From positions 124,001-188,000 of the forward strand of contig KB296957.1 of assembly GCA_000328365.1 (NCBI GenBank): 64,000 bases of DNA. The letters are read 5' to 3'. The notes under the pieces were generated by a model. The model saw nothing but the letters and a program-made list of their open reading frames with translations, was not told the origin of the DNA and did no database searches. The first letter of the stretch is position 1. Each line of letters begins with the position of its first letter. The position numbers were made by a program, and so were the translations under genes. Source of the stretch: Capitella teleta. Taxonomy: Eukaryota > Annelida > Polychaeta > Capitellidae. This document shows positions 10,330 to 21,874 of the stretch, piece by piece.

Positions 10330-11410
10330 GGCCCCAAAACGTCAGTTAAAACCCGCTACCCGCCTCCACACGACGCCGCAGCAGTGACAGCCGATCCCGA
10401 AGGTCTCAGCATGAAATATCCAACAATACACAAAAGCAACAATTGATGGATATCTTGAAGGTGAAGATCAATCAAAGAACGACACTGAAATGTCCAATAC
10501 AAATAGTCGATTGGCTCTGAGACATTGCAAGACTAAAAGCAAAGGCTCTCAAATATTGGCTCGAAACAGCTTTATCCGGGGTATCGTCACGAAAGTGTTT
10601 GCATGCGGTGAGCCATTTGGAAGATTCAATGTCAGCTGGCTTTTTCCTCTCTTAACTCCAAGAAACCGGAAGTAGCTCTGAGCGTGGGAGAGGATCAAAT
10701 AAGTTTGCTTCCTTTCTGCGCAGTAGTTACAGTGCAGCAAGGAAGTGAAGCAGACATGCGATCGATTAATTATCATGAATTGATGAACCGCAAGAATCCA
10801 AATTCATTCTGCGTGGATAATCAAGGCGACCTTAGACGCAATTTTCTATCAATTAATAGCTCAACATATACAATTAATTTTGAGCTATAGAGTAAAGTAT
10901 GAAAATCTATGGGCCAATCTAATTATAGCACCATAATTGAATATCTTTATTTCAGGTTTTACCTGCGGCGAGAAGAGTCATATTTCATAAATACGCTTCC
11001 AACTTGGCTCCCCTTATTAATAAATTATCATTATTATTCTCCGCAGTCTTGTCCCTCAACTAGACTGCAAGGTCGCTGAGAGGAACACTTCAAGAAGCAT
11101 GTGCATTATTGAATCTCACTGCTTATAATCCACCGTTAATTCATACGTCACCACACTCACACTATTTATAGCTTATTTAGGCTTTCCTGGACATATCTCC
11201 GAATCTCGTGAACCACTGGGAGACGAAACAAAGTCTAAGGCAAAAATTTGGCGATTCACGAGCTCAAAAGAGGGAGATTTCTTCATTCACGCGGATCCAC
11301 GTCTTTTTGGAGAACAAAATCATCAATAGATGATACAGTTTGGTCACCATCCCCAAAACACCCTAATTAATTGACAGGAGACAATAATTAACACAATCTC
11401 TGATCCCCCA
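10330..11410. other. Intergenic, nothing recognised
   Basis: This is mixed-composition DNA upstream of LRR copy 4. Short open frames overlap on both strands (10490-10890) without a recognisable domain or splice context. No repeats stood out. Confidence 0.5.
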
Positions 11411-11413
11411 GTG

Positions 11414-11480
11414 CAGGGGTCGGCATCTGGCGGCCCGCGAGGGCTTTGGGTCAAATAAAAGAAATGCGGCATCCAGAAGG
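11414..11480 (+). mobile_element. hAT-type terminal sequence, remnant
   Basis: CAGGGGTCGGCA followed by tggcggcccgcgag closely resembles the terminal inverted repeat of widespread hAT DNA transposons (CAGGGGTCGGCAAC, then a CGGCCCGC-rich stretch). I could not find the matching opposite end or any transposase sequence, so this is a fragment or a heavily deleted non-autonomous copy. Confidence 0.5.
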
Positions 11481-11683
11481 CTCACAATTTAGTTTTCTCT
11501 GAAGACTGTACCAGAAAATCCCCTGATTGGTAGTGTTATATCCCTTACCTTCAACATAAAGTCATTTAATAGCTAAAGTCACATCGAAAGCTATTTTATA
11601 ATAATTTAATTACCGTAATATTAGCAACAGGTTATCTTGTCCGCTTGAGTGCGACAAATTTGAGTGTGTCGTTGCAGTTATTC

Positions 11684-12040
11684 ATTTGTGGTGTAGACAT
11701 GATGCATGATGCGGTTTTACGGCTCCACCCAACCCATTCGGGTGATACGGGCGCCAGAACAGAAGGCCCGGGACCGGGTTTTCCCCCACTCTTATCGATA
11801 AATCTCAAGGGTTCTTTATCCTGCATATCACCATAGACAGTAATACAGAGCGCCCGGCCTTGTTAAGCAGTTGGGCAGCACTGCAGAGTCATTGAAGAAT
11901 CACAATTGTAATTCACAATCATAACGCCCGTGGCCTGATCGGGTCTCGAACTCGGGACCTCGACCCCTACGGTCGGCATAGGATTGCAGACAGCGGTTTA
12001 ACCCACTGTGCTATTCGGTGCCCCTTATTTGTGGCGTAGA
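11684..12040 (-). mobile_element. tRNA-derived SINE, copy A, with target-site duplications
   Basis: The body spans about 11698-12026, read on the minus strand. The 5' head carries an A box (TAGCACAGTGG) and a B box (GTTCGAGACC) of a tRNA-like pol III promoter. It is followed by a body shared with copies B and C (TTTATCGATAAGAGT, CTTCTGTTCTGGCGCCCGTA) and a tail GGAGCCGTAAAAC. Flanking duplications of 14 bp with one mismatch (atttgtggtgtaga at 11684, atttgtggcgtaga at 12027) show a complete insertion. Confidence 0.85.
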
Positions 12041-12370
12041 AACACAATTTCAAGGAAACTTGATCAGAGGTGATCGCACCTACATTCACTGTTCACTCAA
12101 ATGAATGTTGAACATTTTGATATAATTTTATAACGAATTCCACAAGAATGTGGCAGGATGTTACCAAGGCTGTCATCCTTGGTTACAAGGATAATAATGG
12201 CGATGGGACGCACCCGCCCCATGACGAGGGCTCTGACTCTTGAAGACGCAACACCATGTGACAATACATGTAATTCTAGTTTCAAAATGAGCTAAAGCCA
12301 AAATGTATTGAGTATTACCATAATGATCGAGCTTTGTTTTTCTGGCGTTCATAATGGTAAATTGAGTTTC

Positions 12371-12415
12371 CCTGTCGGGAAGCTGCCAGTAATCACTGGC
12401 AGCTTCCCGTATAGA
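12371..12415. repeat. Near-perfect hairpin, 15-bp arms with 4-bp loop
   Basis: cgggaagctgccagt (12376-12390) is followed by aatc and then its exact reverse complement (12395-12409). The stem can extend past an internal loop through ctgt and acag outside. It is not followed by a T run or polyadenylation signal. It may be the folded end of an unrecognised element or a regulatory cruciform. The stem is short for a microRNA precursor. Confidence 0.7.
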
Positions 12416-12419
12416 CAGA

Positions 12420-14400
12420 AGAAGCGTCGCCTCTGGAATATTTACAAATCACATATTAATTGCATGCATTATATGTCTTGGGAAAACAAAACGTCTTCAT
12501 TGTTTGTGTGGTATTGGTATTTTTTATATGTAAGGGAAATCGTTTAATCACGGTCAAATTGCCCAGATTTTGGACTTTGGTGATTGTTTTTAGAAAAAAA
12601 ATCCCGGGGGAGAGAGCCTAGCGGTGTGTCCTGTGGGCACGCTTCTTTGCCTTCGCTACAGCTTCCCAGTATGTTTCTTGTCCTCAATCTTTTAGAAAAA
12701 AGGCTGCCCTGTGAATATCCTAATATGAAACACCGTGCACTTAATTAATTAGCTATTATAGTTTATTACCTGGTCTGGCCCCTTGCCATGTGGCTTTATC
12801 CTGATCCGGCCCTCCGCCCAATATGAGATGTCGACCGCTGCACAAGTGTGTTGAGTGGCAAAACAAATGGCTCTAATTATTGTGTTCCCGATTGGGACAT
12901 GACGACTATAGCGTGTTGGATATGTGCTGAACAACCTTGAACTGTGATCCTAACATTTAAAATTGTGTCAAAAGAAAGCATATTCGCCAGTCAAGGCTTC
13001 CCTTGTATGGTCACCACAATTCAAGTTGCATAATTTCCACTAAGCACCGAGATCTCAGACATTTTGCACTCGGATGATTTTAATGACGGATCGCATGCAA
13101 AGAAATGTCCAATAATAGCTCCATACAGAAATTGACGGATCGTTGAAACGTCTGTCACGCAAAAATCTACCTCGACGACAAAGATAAGCACACAATGATG
13201 TTTCGACCTTCCATTTGCATTATTAATAGAAAATAAAATCAAATGATAGACGTCTGTGATTGCGGGGCAAAATCACTGCTCGATGCGCGGTCGAGAGCGG
13301 ATAATTAACAAAAGTCCAATCGTCCACGAGGCTGATTGGCTGGCAGATTAACTGAGTGATAACATTTAAATAAACTGAGTAACAAAGTCACTGACAATGC
13401 TGTTAAAAAGTGACATCTTTTTTTATTGAATTTAAAAAAGAAATATTCAATAACTCAATGTAGTTGGATGCTTATACTAGCATATCACAAGATGCATTTT
13501 TGGTCATTTTTAATTCGCATGAGTTTTCTGAGTCACGCTAACGGACAAGTGCCCTTAGCCTTGCGCTGACTCCCAGGAGCAGTCGTCCTTGTTGCATGTA
13601 CGCCTGCCACATTTCGTCCCTTGCGTCCAGCGTTGTTGGACCCAATAAAGCTTTTATCTCCACGAAATCCGAATCCGACGAGCTGCTTAACAGCATAGAT
13701 ATGGAGATTAGCTTGTATATAATCAAGATGGGACATCAACCTATCTCCCAATTGAAAAAATAAAAAATAAAAAAAATCATAGCGTGTCCCCTATCTTATC
13801 CCCTCGCAGCACTGACTGTGCCCCGTTCTGTTTCATAAGACACCAAAAACCTAGTAATATATCCTCCACACTTCGCGGAACTGAATCAATTCTGACTTTC
13901 CATATCGACAAATTTTGCGTAGTTCTGAGAAAGCGGACTTAACGTATTGGAAGGATAATAAGTGTGTGAGTGCTGAGGAGGTATAGTGTACGTGGTTATT
14001 CGCACAACAGCTCCAAATAATTATTATCGGTTGCAAATTTTTGATCGAGTAATTCGAGTGTTGAGACGGAGATTATGAATGCAAACGTGGCACACACAAA
14101 AGTTCATTGATCCAAGATTAACGAAAAATGATTAATCGTGCATTTCTGGTCTCTTTTGTGTTTGGTATGCCTATCCACTTCCGGTCTGTAGCCCTGTTGT
14201 CTTTGAAAACAATTTTGTTTTTCTTGTTCTAGTTGTTGTTTTTTATTTTTTTTTTTATTTTTTTTTTTTAATAATTGGTTTCAACGGTAATTATCTTCAG
14301 CCATATCCCTTTCCCTTTCAGCATTGCAGTCGCAATGGACTCGTGCTGTAACATCATGCACACGCTGGCCTTAACTGGTCTCCGGCGCTTCTGAAAAGAA
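12420..14400. other. Intergenic, nothing firm
   Basis: No LRR similarity or spliced gene is visible. Minus-strand open frames at 13242-13021 (73 codons) and 13726-13538 (62 codons) have plausible amino-acid composition but no domain I recognise. A T-rich run lies at 14235-14270. Confidence 0.4.
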
Positions 14401-14638
14401 GCACCGGCACACACCGATGAAAACTCACCCCTAGTTTGGTACATCCATTTCACTCGATTTCACATGACGTCACTCGGAATTCCCAAGAGGCTCACAAGGC
14501 GAGGCGAGTGAAAATGAATTCACAGTATGTGCTAAATACGGCCAGTTGACTAAATGTTACTATAAATAGCAGCCAATGAGATAACACTTGTCATCGGCGT
14601 GTGCCTGTGTCATTATATATATGACCAGGGAACCAGTG
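14401..14638 (-). mobile_element. MITE-like repeat, copy 2
   Basis: It is about 90 percent alike by eye to the reverse complement of 24750-24990. It contains gcaccggcacacaccgatga at one side and tcatcggcgtgtgcctgtg at the other, which are inverted repeats of each other. Non-autonomous DNA transposons have this layout. No transposase and no clear target duplication were seen, so the superfamily is not assigned. Confidence 0.6.
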
Positions 14639-14639
14639 A

Positions 14640-15290
14640 AACGCTTGCCAACCATAGCATTTACAGTTGATTCTTTTATAACGCACTCAGTAACGTTATG
14701 ATTATACGGAGTAAACATCCCGACTGGATTTGACTTCACGACGAAGCAACAAAGACGGCCATTCGTCAGAAGTGCTTACTTTGTTCGCTTATTGAGTGCG
14801 TTATGATTGTCCTCACGTAGCTTGTATTCGCTTCCGCAGCTGCCGTCACCAGCCGATAGCCACTTCGTGTTCGCCACCAATATTGCAGTCGAGCTGTGAA
14901 AGCAACGCTCGATTTTCTACTTTGCAAAATGAGACAGAGTAAAAAACGCTGAGATAGCTTTTGGGCGCTGACAGCGTCAGATCAAAAAGGTAATGGATCG
15001 CAAAGGTAAGCCTTGAAACGATATAAGGCTTAGCGTTAATGGATAGATTGCTTGCTTTTTTGTTGACACGGTGACCACATTTCTCCATCGAACGTCGGAA
15101 TTGGTAGCGATCGACATATAGAGTTCATAATCATGAAGACGCCAGGCATGACTTCAACATGGTTTAATGCTATACCTTGGATTTGCATAGGGAAACTATG
15201 GTTCTGGTTGGTGTCGGGGTGTTTCTTTGGTAGGAAAGAGCCATTTTATATGCATCGTTTGAGCATACGGTACGTAGAGTGGGGCACCTA
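14640..15290. other. Intergenic, nothing recognised
   Basis: Open frames here (15088-14846 minus, 15133-15396 plus) show no recognisable domain. The end of the plus frame runs into a SINE fragment, so it is not a gene. Confidence 0.4.
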
Positions 15291-15292
15291 TC

Positions 15293-15362
15293 GCTGTTCT
15301 GGCGTCTGTACCGCTCGAATGAGTTGGATGGAGCTGCATAACCCCATCATGCCTCATACCTC
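15293..15362 (+). mobile_element. SINE 3' fragment, copy E
   Basis: tgttctggcgtctgtaccgc through ggatggagctgcataacccc matches the last 70 bases of the SINE consensus seen in copies A-C, in sense orientation. The 5' part is absent or unrecognisable, and the fragment is diverged and therefore old. Confidence 0.6.
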
Positions 15363-15634
15363 AGGCCTGCAAAACTTCCACAGCGAGGGTGCGTAAAAAT
15401 AGACAGTGACATCATTGTAACCGAAGTTGAATTTTGTTTATCAAAGGTAAATTTCGTGCTAATATCCGATTAACTCACTTAAAAGTCGATATTTATGGTC
15501 CGATGGGATGGCCTCGCGATTATGTGCCTGCATGACTGCACTCCACTTTGCCTTGGATTAGTTATTCAGCTACAGAATCCCTCGCCCTTCCTTTCGGACC
15601 ATACACCCCTCCGGTTGACTTATCCCTTAAGTAT

Positions 15635-15795
15635 ACTGCTGTCCGAACAGAAGCCCGGAACCTGGGTTTCCCTATACTCCCATTGACCAAGGGTTCTTTA
15701 TCCTGCATACTATAATAGAGAGTAATACACTGTGCCCAACCTTGTCACATAGTTGGGCAGCACTGCAGAGTCACCGTGAATTATAATTATTACGA
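15635..15795 (-). mobile_element. Decayed SINE fragment, copy D
   Basis: Antisense SINE body: gaacagaagcccggaacctg, aagggttctttatcctgcat and gttgggcagcactgcagagt align with copies A and B. The tail and tRNA head are missing. It lies close to copy E in the opposite orientation. Confidence 0.7.
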
Positions 15796-15799
15796 ATGA

Positions 15800-16725
15800 C
15801 AAATATAATAATTATGCACGGCAATGTTTGGTTACAGATATTAAATTTTATACATCATTTGAAACAAGAACTCAATGGCATAAACGAGACGTTCGACCTT
15901 TTGTCTCAACATCAGCATACACTATCAGTATTACACTTTAAAAGTTCATGCCCTACTTCCGTTATCATCATTATAAACTCAGAATGTGATTTAAAACCTT
16001 TATTTCTCTTGGCACTTGACTGAATAGTGCCGGTGTTGTATGCATAACTGCCGACAGAAAATCTAGCCCATTTGTGTGCAGGCGCTGAAAGATATTCTTT
16101 CACGCATTTCATGGCTCATTTTAACTCATGACTTTTGATCATAACGTCCAAACAGCGAATATATATGTATTGCGTTATGAATTCTCTCTATACTGTAGAC
16201 TACTGAGAGGCGTGCGCATAACGCCAATTGTGTATTTATACCAGTTCGTTATGCACGGTTTAGGCACTCAAACACGCAAGGCTGATTGGACGGTACACTT
16301 GAGTGGTTTAATAAATGACAGTGGCTAACTGACTTTGCTCTTCAGTTTGCATACCAACCACAGCAGGGGTAATTTATTTCATAGTGCAATTCACGGACCA
16401 AGAAAGTACACTCTTTGTCCGTAAATTTACAAACGTCGACCTTATACAATGACACCATAATATAACACCGTATAAGCATCCACTGAAATTACCCTGGCCA
16501 CCTTTACAGATTATTACCAGCAGAAGCAGACATGCAAGGCGTCTATTTTTCTCTGGTCACGTAATGAAGCCGATATTTAAAAGCGAAAGCAAACTGGATA
16601 AAAAAGTTGACCAAATAGAGCTAAAAGGTAAAAACTATCAGGCATCGATCGTTCTCATTATGACAGCAACACCCGCCTAATTGCCTCAGATTACATCGCT
16701 ATGTTCAACAGTGTAATCAGAAGAC
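15800..16725. other. Intergenic or intronic, nothing recognised
   Basis: This is the stretch downstream of LRR copy 5. Short open frames on both strands show no domain, and no candidate second exon with cap cysteines was visible. Confidence 0.4.
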
Positions 16726-16729
16726 TTAC

Positions 16730-17437
16730 TGGACATGATGTGACAGCGTTGCCGGTTAGTTCGTATCTATTCAGGTTCCCTTGACTTTCAAACAACAGCG
16801 GACAATAATCCAGACCCATGTCTAGCAACCACAGTTCACCAAGTGCTGTGTTGGCAAATTCTGCATCGGTGATAGGACTGCACCTGAAAAGCCCTTCAGA
16901 CAGCTTCAGTTTGCCCAAATTTGGCATATTGGTGAAGTTTCTGTAGATGTCAACCAGAGGATTCTTGTACAGAGTTAGGGCTGTGATGCTGTGCGATACC
17001 CAAGCCAAGAATTCGACATTCGTCAGTAAATTCCCCTCGACCGTGAGCACACTCAGTTTAACGTATCCCTTGAAAGCATCAGGAGAAATCCGAGTGATTT
17101 TGTTCCTATCCAGGAATAAGTTTTGCAACGTATTTTCGATACCCTCCAAGAAATGGAACTCGGTAAGATCGTTATTAGTCAAAGTCAATCCTGAGAGCCG
17201 AGTTCCAACAAAAGCTTGCGTGTCAATTTTCTCCACTGAGTTTGCAGTGAGCACCAAAGTAGTGAGGTTACTCAATCCTTGTAGCTCTAATCCGACTTCA
17301 GTGATAGAATTCGACCTCAACTCGATTTTATCCCAATTATTAACGATAACCGGTATAGCAGTCAGTCCAGCGTTGCTGCGCAATAGGGCTGCCCCTTCTA
17401 TCAGACCAGTACACAGTGACATCCACAAGACCAGCAT
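16730..17437 (-). CDS. LRR array copy 5, first coding exon, short class
   Basis: The exon has 236 codons from the ATG at 17437 (signal peptide MLVLWMSLCTGLIEGAA) to a GTAAGT donor after codon CCA, phase 0. It encodes about eight LRRs (GLTAIPVIV, AFVGTRLSGL, LTLYKNPLVDIYRNFTN), the family mark SPITDAEFANT, and ends LTGNAVTSCP. It is about 170 residues shorter than the long class, breaking off where those copies continue with more LRRs. Its last 501 coding bases are identical to copy 6, while the start of the exon, the upstream DNA and the intron differ. Function is unknown; it is probably an extracellular recognition module. Confidence 0.88.
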
Positions 17438-17439
17438 TG

Positions 17440-18670
17440 TGAACGAAAATGAATAAATAATTCAGTTCTGAGACTTCCCTTTGGTTTTTGAAAGCTCAAG
17501 ATCAAAGAGACAAATAGGTAGAAAGGAGAAGTTAATTGATGAGCGATGAGCGCTATAAAGAGGTTTTTTAAGCTCCCTCTACCAATCATTGTAATTTGAT
17601 AAAACAAGGGATGAAGTTCATCGATGTTTCTTGGGAATAAAAACAAATGAAAAACACATGGAGGTTTCTGCTGAGCATGCGTGTCTAATAGTCATAGCCG
17701 AGATCAGAAAAAGGATTAAAAATGCACTTACAAAATACAAATGAAATAGAAGTTGTATGAATCAAAGTTTTCTCTCTATAACCATCATTTATTATGTTGG
17801 TCTCTTTTGGGAGTGAATGTACAGTTTGTATATGATATTACATTATTATTAAATTAATAAGGTAATCAAATTAATGAGATTTTACAGTCCACGATGCATA
17901 AAACGAAACTTTTTGCTAGTAATTGTCCGTATTAGCTAGTATATATAATAGCCTTCCAACTACAGAAACTGTAATGGCAAATTTAGACTAACTCTTTGTG
18001 ATTTATCCCCCAAATAAGCAACAGTTATGCATTATTTGCCCTGAAAAAAAAGTGGCGTTCTGACAAGTGATGAATAAAACTGTCAAAAATTGAAGATAAA
18101 ATACGGGTTGTTATTTGGGGGGGAGGAGGCGCTCAAGTAAGACTGTAATATATGGGTGTGAATACAGTCCATAAAAATACACATATCGGTTTCAATGTTG
18201 TAAGTTTTTTAAAGAACAAATAATATCAAATTAAAGCCTTTAAATGTCATGCGTGAAAGTTGAAGTTCATAGTTGAAAGTTGAAAGTCACAGAGGTACTT
18301 GAATTCAACTATTGGATCCAATCCATTGGATATTGGCTACAATAGCAGCAGAATATGAATTGAACTATGCATTATAAAATATCATTGTGTGACGCCCCAA
18401 GACAAAATCAGTCTTAAGTCGCACTGAGCATAAGAGAGATATAGAGATAAGACCGTGCAAACCGACTATCTTTCAATTTTCAGGTTTCACTGTTTTCCGG
18501 TAGATCAACCGTCTTAACTTCAAAATGCAACAACACTTATGTGCATTTTTGATCTATAAACTGGTTTAATTTCAATTATAATAGACCGCCAGTTTGACTT
18601 GTAGCCATCTTGAATTTAATTTGCATATTAATTCACATATACACAAACTACAACAGCATATTCAAGAACA
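17440..18670. other. Intergenic between copies 5 and 6, nothing recognised
   Basis: A/T-rich DNA. A short imprecise repeat of gttgaaagttgaa lies near 18250-18285. No second exon, repeat element or RNA gene was recognised. Confidence 0.45.
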
Positions 18671-18675
18671 CTCAC

Positions 18676-19383
18676 TGGACATGATGTGACAGCGTTGCCG
18701 GTTAGTTCGTATCTATTCAGGTTCCCTTGACTTTCAAACAACAGCGGACAATAATCCAGACCCATGTCTAGCAACCACAGTTCACCAAGTGCTGTGTTGG
18801 CAAATTCTGCATCGGTGATAGGACTGCACCTGAAAAGCCCTTCAGACAGCTTCAGTTTGCCCAAATTTGGCATATTGGTGAAGTTTCTGTAGATGTCAAC
18901 CAGAGGATTCTTGTACAGAGTTAGGGCTGTGATGCTGTGCGATACCCAAGCCAAGAATTCGACATTCGTCAGTAAATTCCCCTCGACCGTGAGCACACTC
19001 AGTTTAACGTATCCCTTGAAAGCATCAGGAGAAATCCGAGTGATTTTGTTCCTATCCAGGAATAAGTTTTGCAACGTATTTTCGATACCCTCCAAGAAAT
19101 GGAACTCGGTAAGATCGTTATTAGTCAAAGTCAATCCTGAGAGCCGAGTTCCAACAAAAGCTTGCGTGTCAATTTTTCCAATTGAATTTGCAGTAAGCAC
19201 CAAAGTAGTGAGGTTACTCAATCCTTGCAGCTCTAATCCGACTTCAGTGATAGAATTCGCCTTCAACTCGATTTTATCCCATATATTAACGATAACCGGT
19301 ATGGCAGTCAGTCCAGCGTTATTACGAAACAGAGTACTGCCGTTCACAAGACCCGCACACAGTAATACCCATAGAACCAGCAT
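18676..19383 (-). CDS. LRR array copy 6, first coding exon, short class
   Basis: The exon has 236 codons from the ATG at 19383 (MLVLWVLLCAGLVNG signal peptide) to a GTGAGT donor after codon CCA, phase 0. Domain content matches copy 5 with only scattered differences in the first 70 residues. An in-frame upstream ATG at 19452 overlaps a TATA-like sequence, so 19383 is preferred. The 501 bases ending at the donor are identical to copy 5, yet the introns diverge at once. That favours gene conversion over a plain recent duplication. Confidence 0.88.
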
Positions 19384-19440
19384 TGCTGCAATCCTGAGGG
19401 GTAATGGACCTCTTAGAAAATGTTCCGATAGAACGCATGC

Positions 19441-19452
19441 ATTATATATCAT
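19441..19452 (-). promoter_or_regulatory. TATA-like box upstream of LRR copy 6
   Basis: The minus strand reads ATGATATATAATGC about 60 bp upstream of the ATG at 19383, a plausible TATA box. Copy 5 lacks this sequence, and similarity between the two copies ends just upstream of the ATG. Confidence 0.35.
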
Positions 19453-19766
19453 GGTGGAATGTAATTTATAAACAACGCAGAGAAGAATCCTTTGTTCGAT
19501 ATGGGGATATTCAGCTGTCAACCGAGTCAAAAAGGGCAACTCTCTTCAGAGTGTTCTAGTCAATGCGGTGTCCATATCAATTGCAAGACCTCGACAGGAC
19601 TTCGAGGTCAGATCAATGCGGCCCTTTTGGACAGAGCTCTTGGGGAGTAATCGAGTAACACTGAATGGAAATGCACGAAGTGCTATTTTTACGTCTATTG
19701 AGATGTCTCGCCATTTGGCACGCGTGTCGATCTGAGTCCAATCTCTGCTTTCTCTCTCTCTATCTC

Positions 19767-20995
19767 TCTAATACCAAGAGCCCCGTGTGGGTTCCGGGGA
19801 AGAATAGACCCAAGGTATCCTACTGCCTGTCGTAAAAGGCGACTAAAAGGGGCGACTCGTTTGCCGTGAGTCGCGACCCGTACGGGGGATAATGGGATCC
19901 TGGTGGTTGAGCTGACGCCGGTTCTGCGGGCTGGCTAGGCGACACACCACTTTGGCCCGGCATTCCCTTAGACGGGGGACTGAGAGGGCCCGGCTCAGTT
20001 CTAAATCGGCTGGTGGCGTCCCTGATTCTTACCAAGGTCATTCCATCTCACATTCTGGTCGGAAGACGCTGGCCACTCATTCATCATACGTTTTCATACA
20101 TACTGCACAGGGACGCTGCTTGGGTCAAACAGGTTCATTTTTATAGTTTTATGACCGCTATATTAAATGGGTCTGTGTATAGCACCGGGATAACCCCTGG
20201 CATCTGGAGCTGGGCGCAGCCCCTCCAACAAGATGTCCCCTTGTAGGGCTCCGCGTGGTGGGCGGGGGACTCCCGGTGTTGAAATACTCAACATTTTATG
20301 GAAAAATTAAACCCTCCACCCCAAACCCCACAGAAACGGAAAAAACCAAACGATGACGACCACAACACAACGACGGACTTACCGAGGCGTTCCACAAGGT
20401 TCCCGAGGTATTACATGATTACGAGCACTTCAGAGGACAAGCCAATGTCCNNNNNNNNNNNNNNNNNNNNNNNNNNNNNNNNNNNNNNNNNNNNNNNNNN
20501 GATGCCCCCTGTGTGCATCCCCTGCCAAAGTATTTTAAGTGTAAAACACATATTTATTGAATGTGTCGACTTTGACATTTTACGCAGACGATTTTTTAAT
20601 GTTTCTTCTATGAAACAACTTTTCGAGGAAGTCAACCCCTCGAAAATTTTATCTTACCTGAAAGAGATTGGACTTTTTTACCAATTTTAACGAAACTTTA
20701 CATTTGTGCTGGTCACACCTTTACTTTTGTGCTGGTCACTTCTAGTCATACCAAGTCCATCTCTTTTGTCTGTGATTCTTTCTAGCTTTAAGCCTTAACT
20801 TTAATTGAATTTGTGTCTCAAAGTTTGTGTCTCACCCGTTAGCTTAACAGCGTTGATTTTATGAGATACTTTTACCTTCCTTGTGATTACAAATCTTGTG
20901 TTTCATATTAACCGTTGGAGGCACTAATATAATACATTTAGTATCAGAGTGCCGTAAAACTCCACCCATTCATTCATTCATTCTAATACCAAGAG
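19767..20995 (+). mobile_element. I/Nimb-like LINE with both ends and target duplications, body lost in an assembly gap
   Basis: Flanking 14-bp duplications tctaataccaagag (19767-19780 and 20982-20995) bracket the element. The 5' untranslated region contains gtcgtaaaaggcgactaaaa. An ORF starts at 20298 (MEKLNPPPQTPQKRKK, likely ORF1) and runs into 50 N. After the gap comes the ORF2 C-terminus with a CCHC-type finger (CIPCQSILSVKHIFIEC) and the end LKEIGLFYQF, then a 3' tail with ATTC repeats. Because both ends and the duplications survive, the copy may be close to full length, with most of ORF1 and ORF2 hidden in the gap. The clade is inferred from the C-terminal motif. An open frame drawn straight across the N run would be artificial. 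Confidence 0.8.
20451..20500. other. Assembly gap (50 N) inside the LINE
   Basis: Fifty N of fixed length lie between an ORF1 start and an ORF2 end. The real missing length is probably several kilobases. Confidence 0.9.
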
Positions 20996-20999
20996 GGAT

Positions 21000-21600
21000 A
21001 TTTAATCTGCATGAAACTTTCGACAGGAAGTTCCCAATTTAAGACATTTCAGTAAGTCATTGGGTCGATGTCTATCACGCATGCGCATGTCAATTTTTCC
21101 TGACGGTTTCTTTTCCTCGTTTGTGTGGTTGATCAATGTATCTTTTTGTGTGGCATTAATGAATAACGGAATAACACGTTGGAACATTAAAATGCATCAA
21201 CTGCTGCATGTTAGCAGAACCTGAGACATCGCTGAGCCGCAACGACTAGGCATGTTGTGGTGAGTTTTTATTTCTCACTAAATCGAGCCATTATTATTTT
21301 CCCACGAATCATGATTCACTCTGTTATAAAGGCTTTGTTTGATTTTCTCAAAATTCAATGAAACCATATCGTGTTATTACGTTATTACCAGCGTCTTCGT
21401 GACGTAAGATCCATTCGAAAGATCCATTGTTCGAATCCCCATTCGACGAATTTCGTCGAGTCGAATTGAATTAACGATTTGCACTTTATTTAAAGAAGAC
21501 TTCTTGATTGTTATAAACTAGCAACGGGTGATAGCGGATGCATCTCAAAAGACAAATACGCCTTTTGACTGACATATTTTTAGACAATACACTTGCTGTG
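21000..21600. other. Intergenic, nothing recognised
   Basis: Mixed-composition DNA with no domain, repeat or RNA gene that I recognise. Confidence 0.4.
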
Positions 21601-21602
21601 GG

Positions 21603-21874
21603 CTAATTCCTAGATGCATCGAATTTGAGATATTTAAAATCTCGCTTTCTTCTCGCGTTCGATTTCATACCGTCGTGACGGCATAAAAGTATTTCTCCTA
21701 TGGTTAACACGGGGAGCCGTTGAGTGAGCAGATCTATCAGCAGTTCTCATAACAGAAATCTCGCACTCATTTCGAATTCGTATTTTAATTTGTCTTGAAT
21801 ATCATTCATAGTTTACCAAATTATTCAAAGATGGTTTCTCGTGAGTTTCGTCATTCACAAAAGCCCATAGAAAT
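21603..21874 (-). repeat. Unclassified interspersed repeat R1, copy 1
   Basis: Its reverse complement matches 26011-26632 along its length (ttctatgggcttttgtga, gatattcaagacaaattaaa, aattcgatgcatct), apart from a SINE inserted in the other copy. On the minus strand it has an open frame of about 55 codons rich in arginine and serine, disrupted in copy 2. No terminal repeats or known domain are visible. It may be a fragment of a longer transposon or a duplicated host segment. Confidence 0.65.

Noticed and set aside
11700-12026. A genuine tRNA gene from the A and B boxes
   Set aside because: The boxes belong to the SINE head. No cloverleaf with a proper acceptor stem can be drawn, and the sequence recurs with SINE bodies attached.
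16947-19471. Plus-strand open frames opposite LRR copies 5 and 6
   Set aside because: They mirror the LRR coding sequence and change exactly with it, so they are antisense shadows.
20298-20690. A single open frame crossing the N run in the LINE
   Set aside because: The left side is an ORF1 start and the right side an ORF2 end. The frame across 50 N is meaningless.
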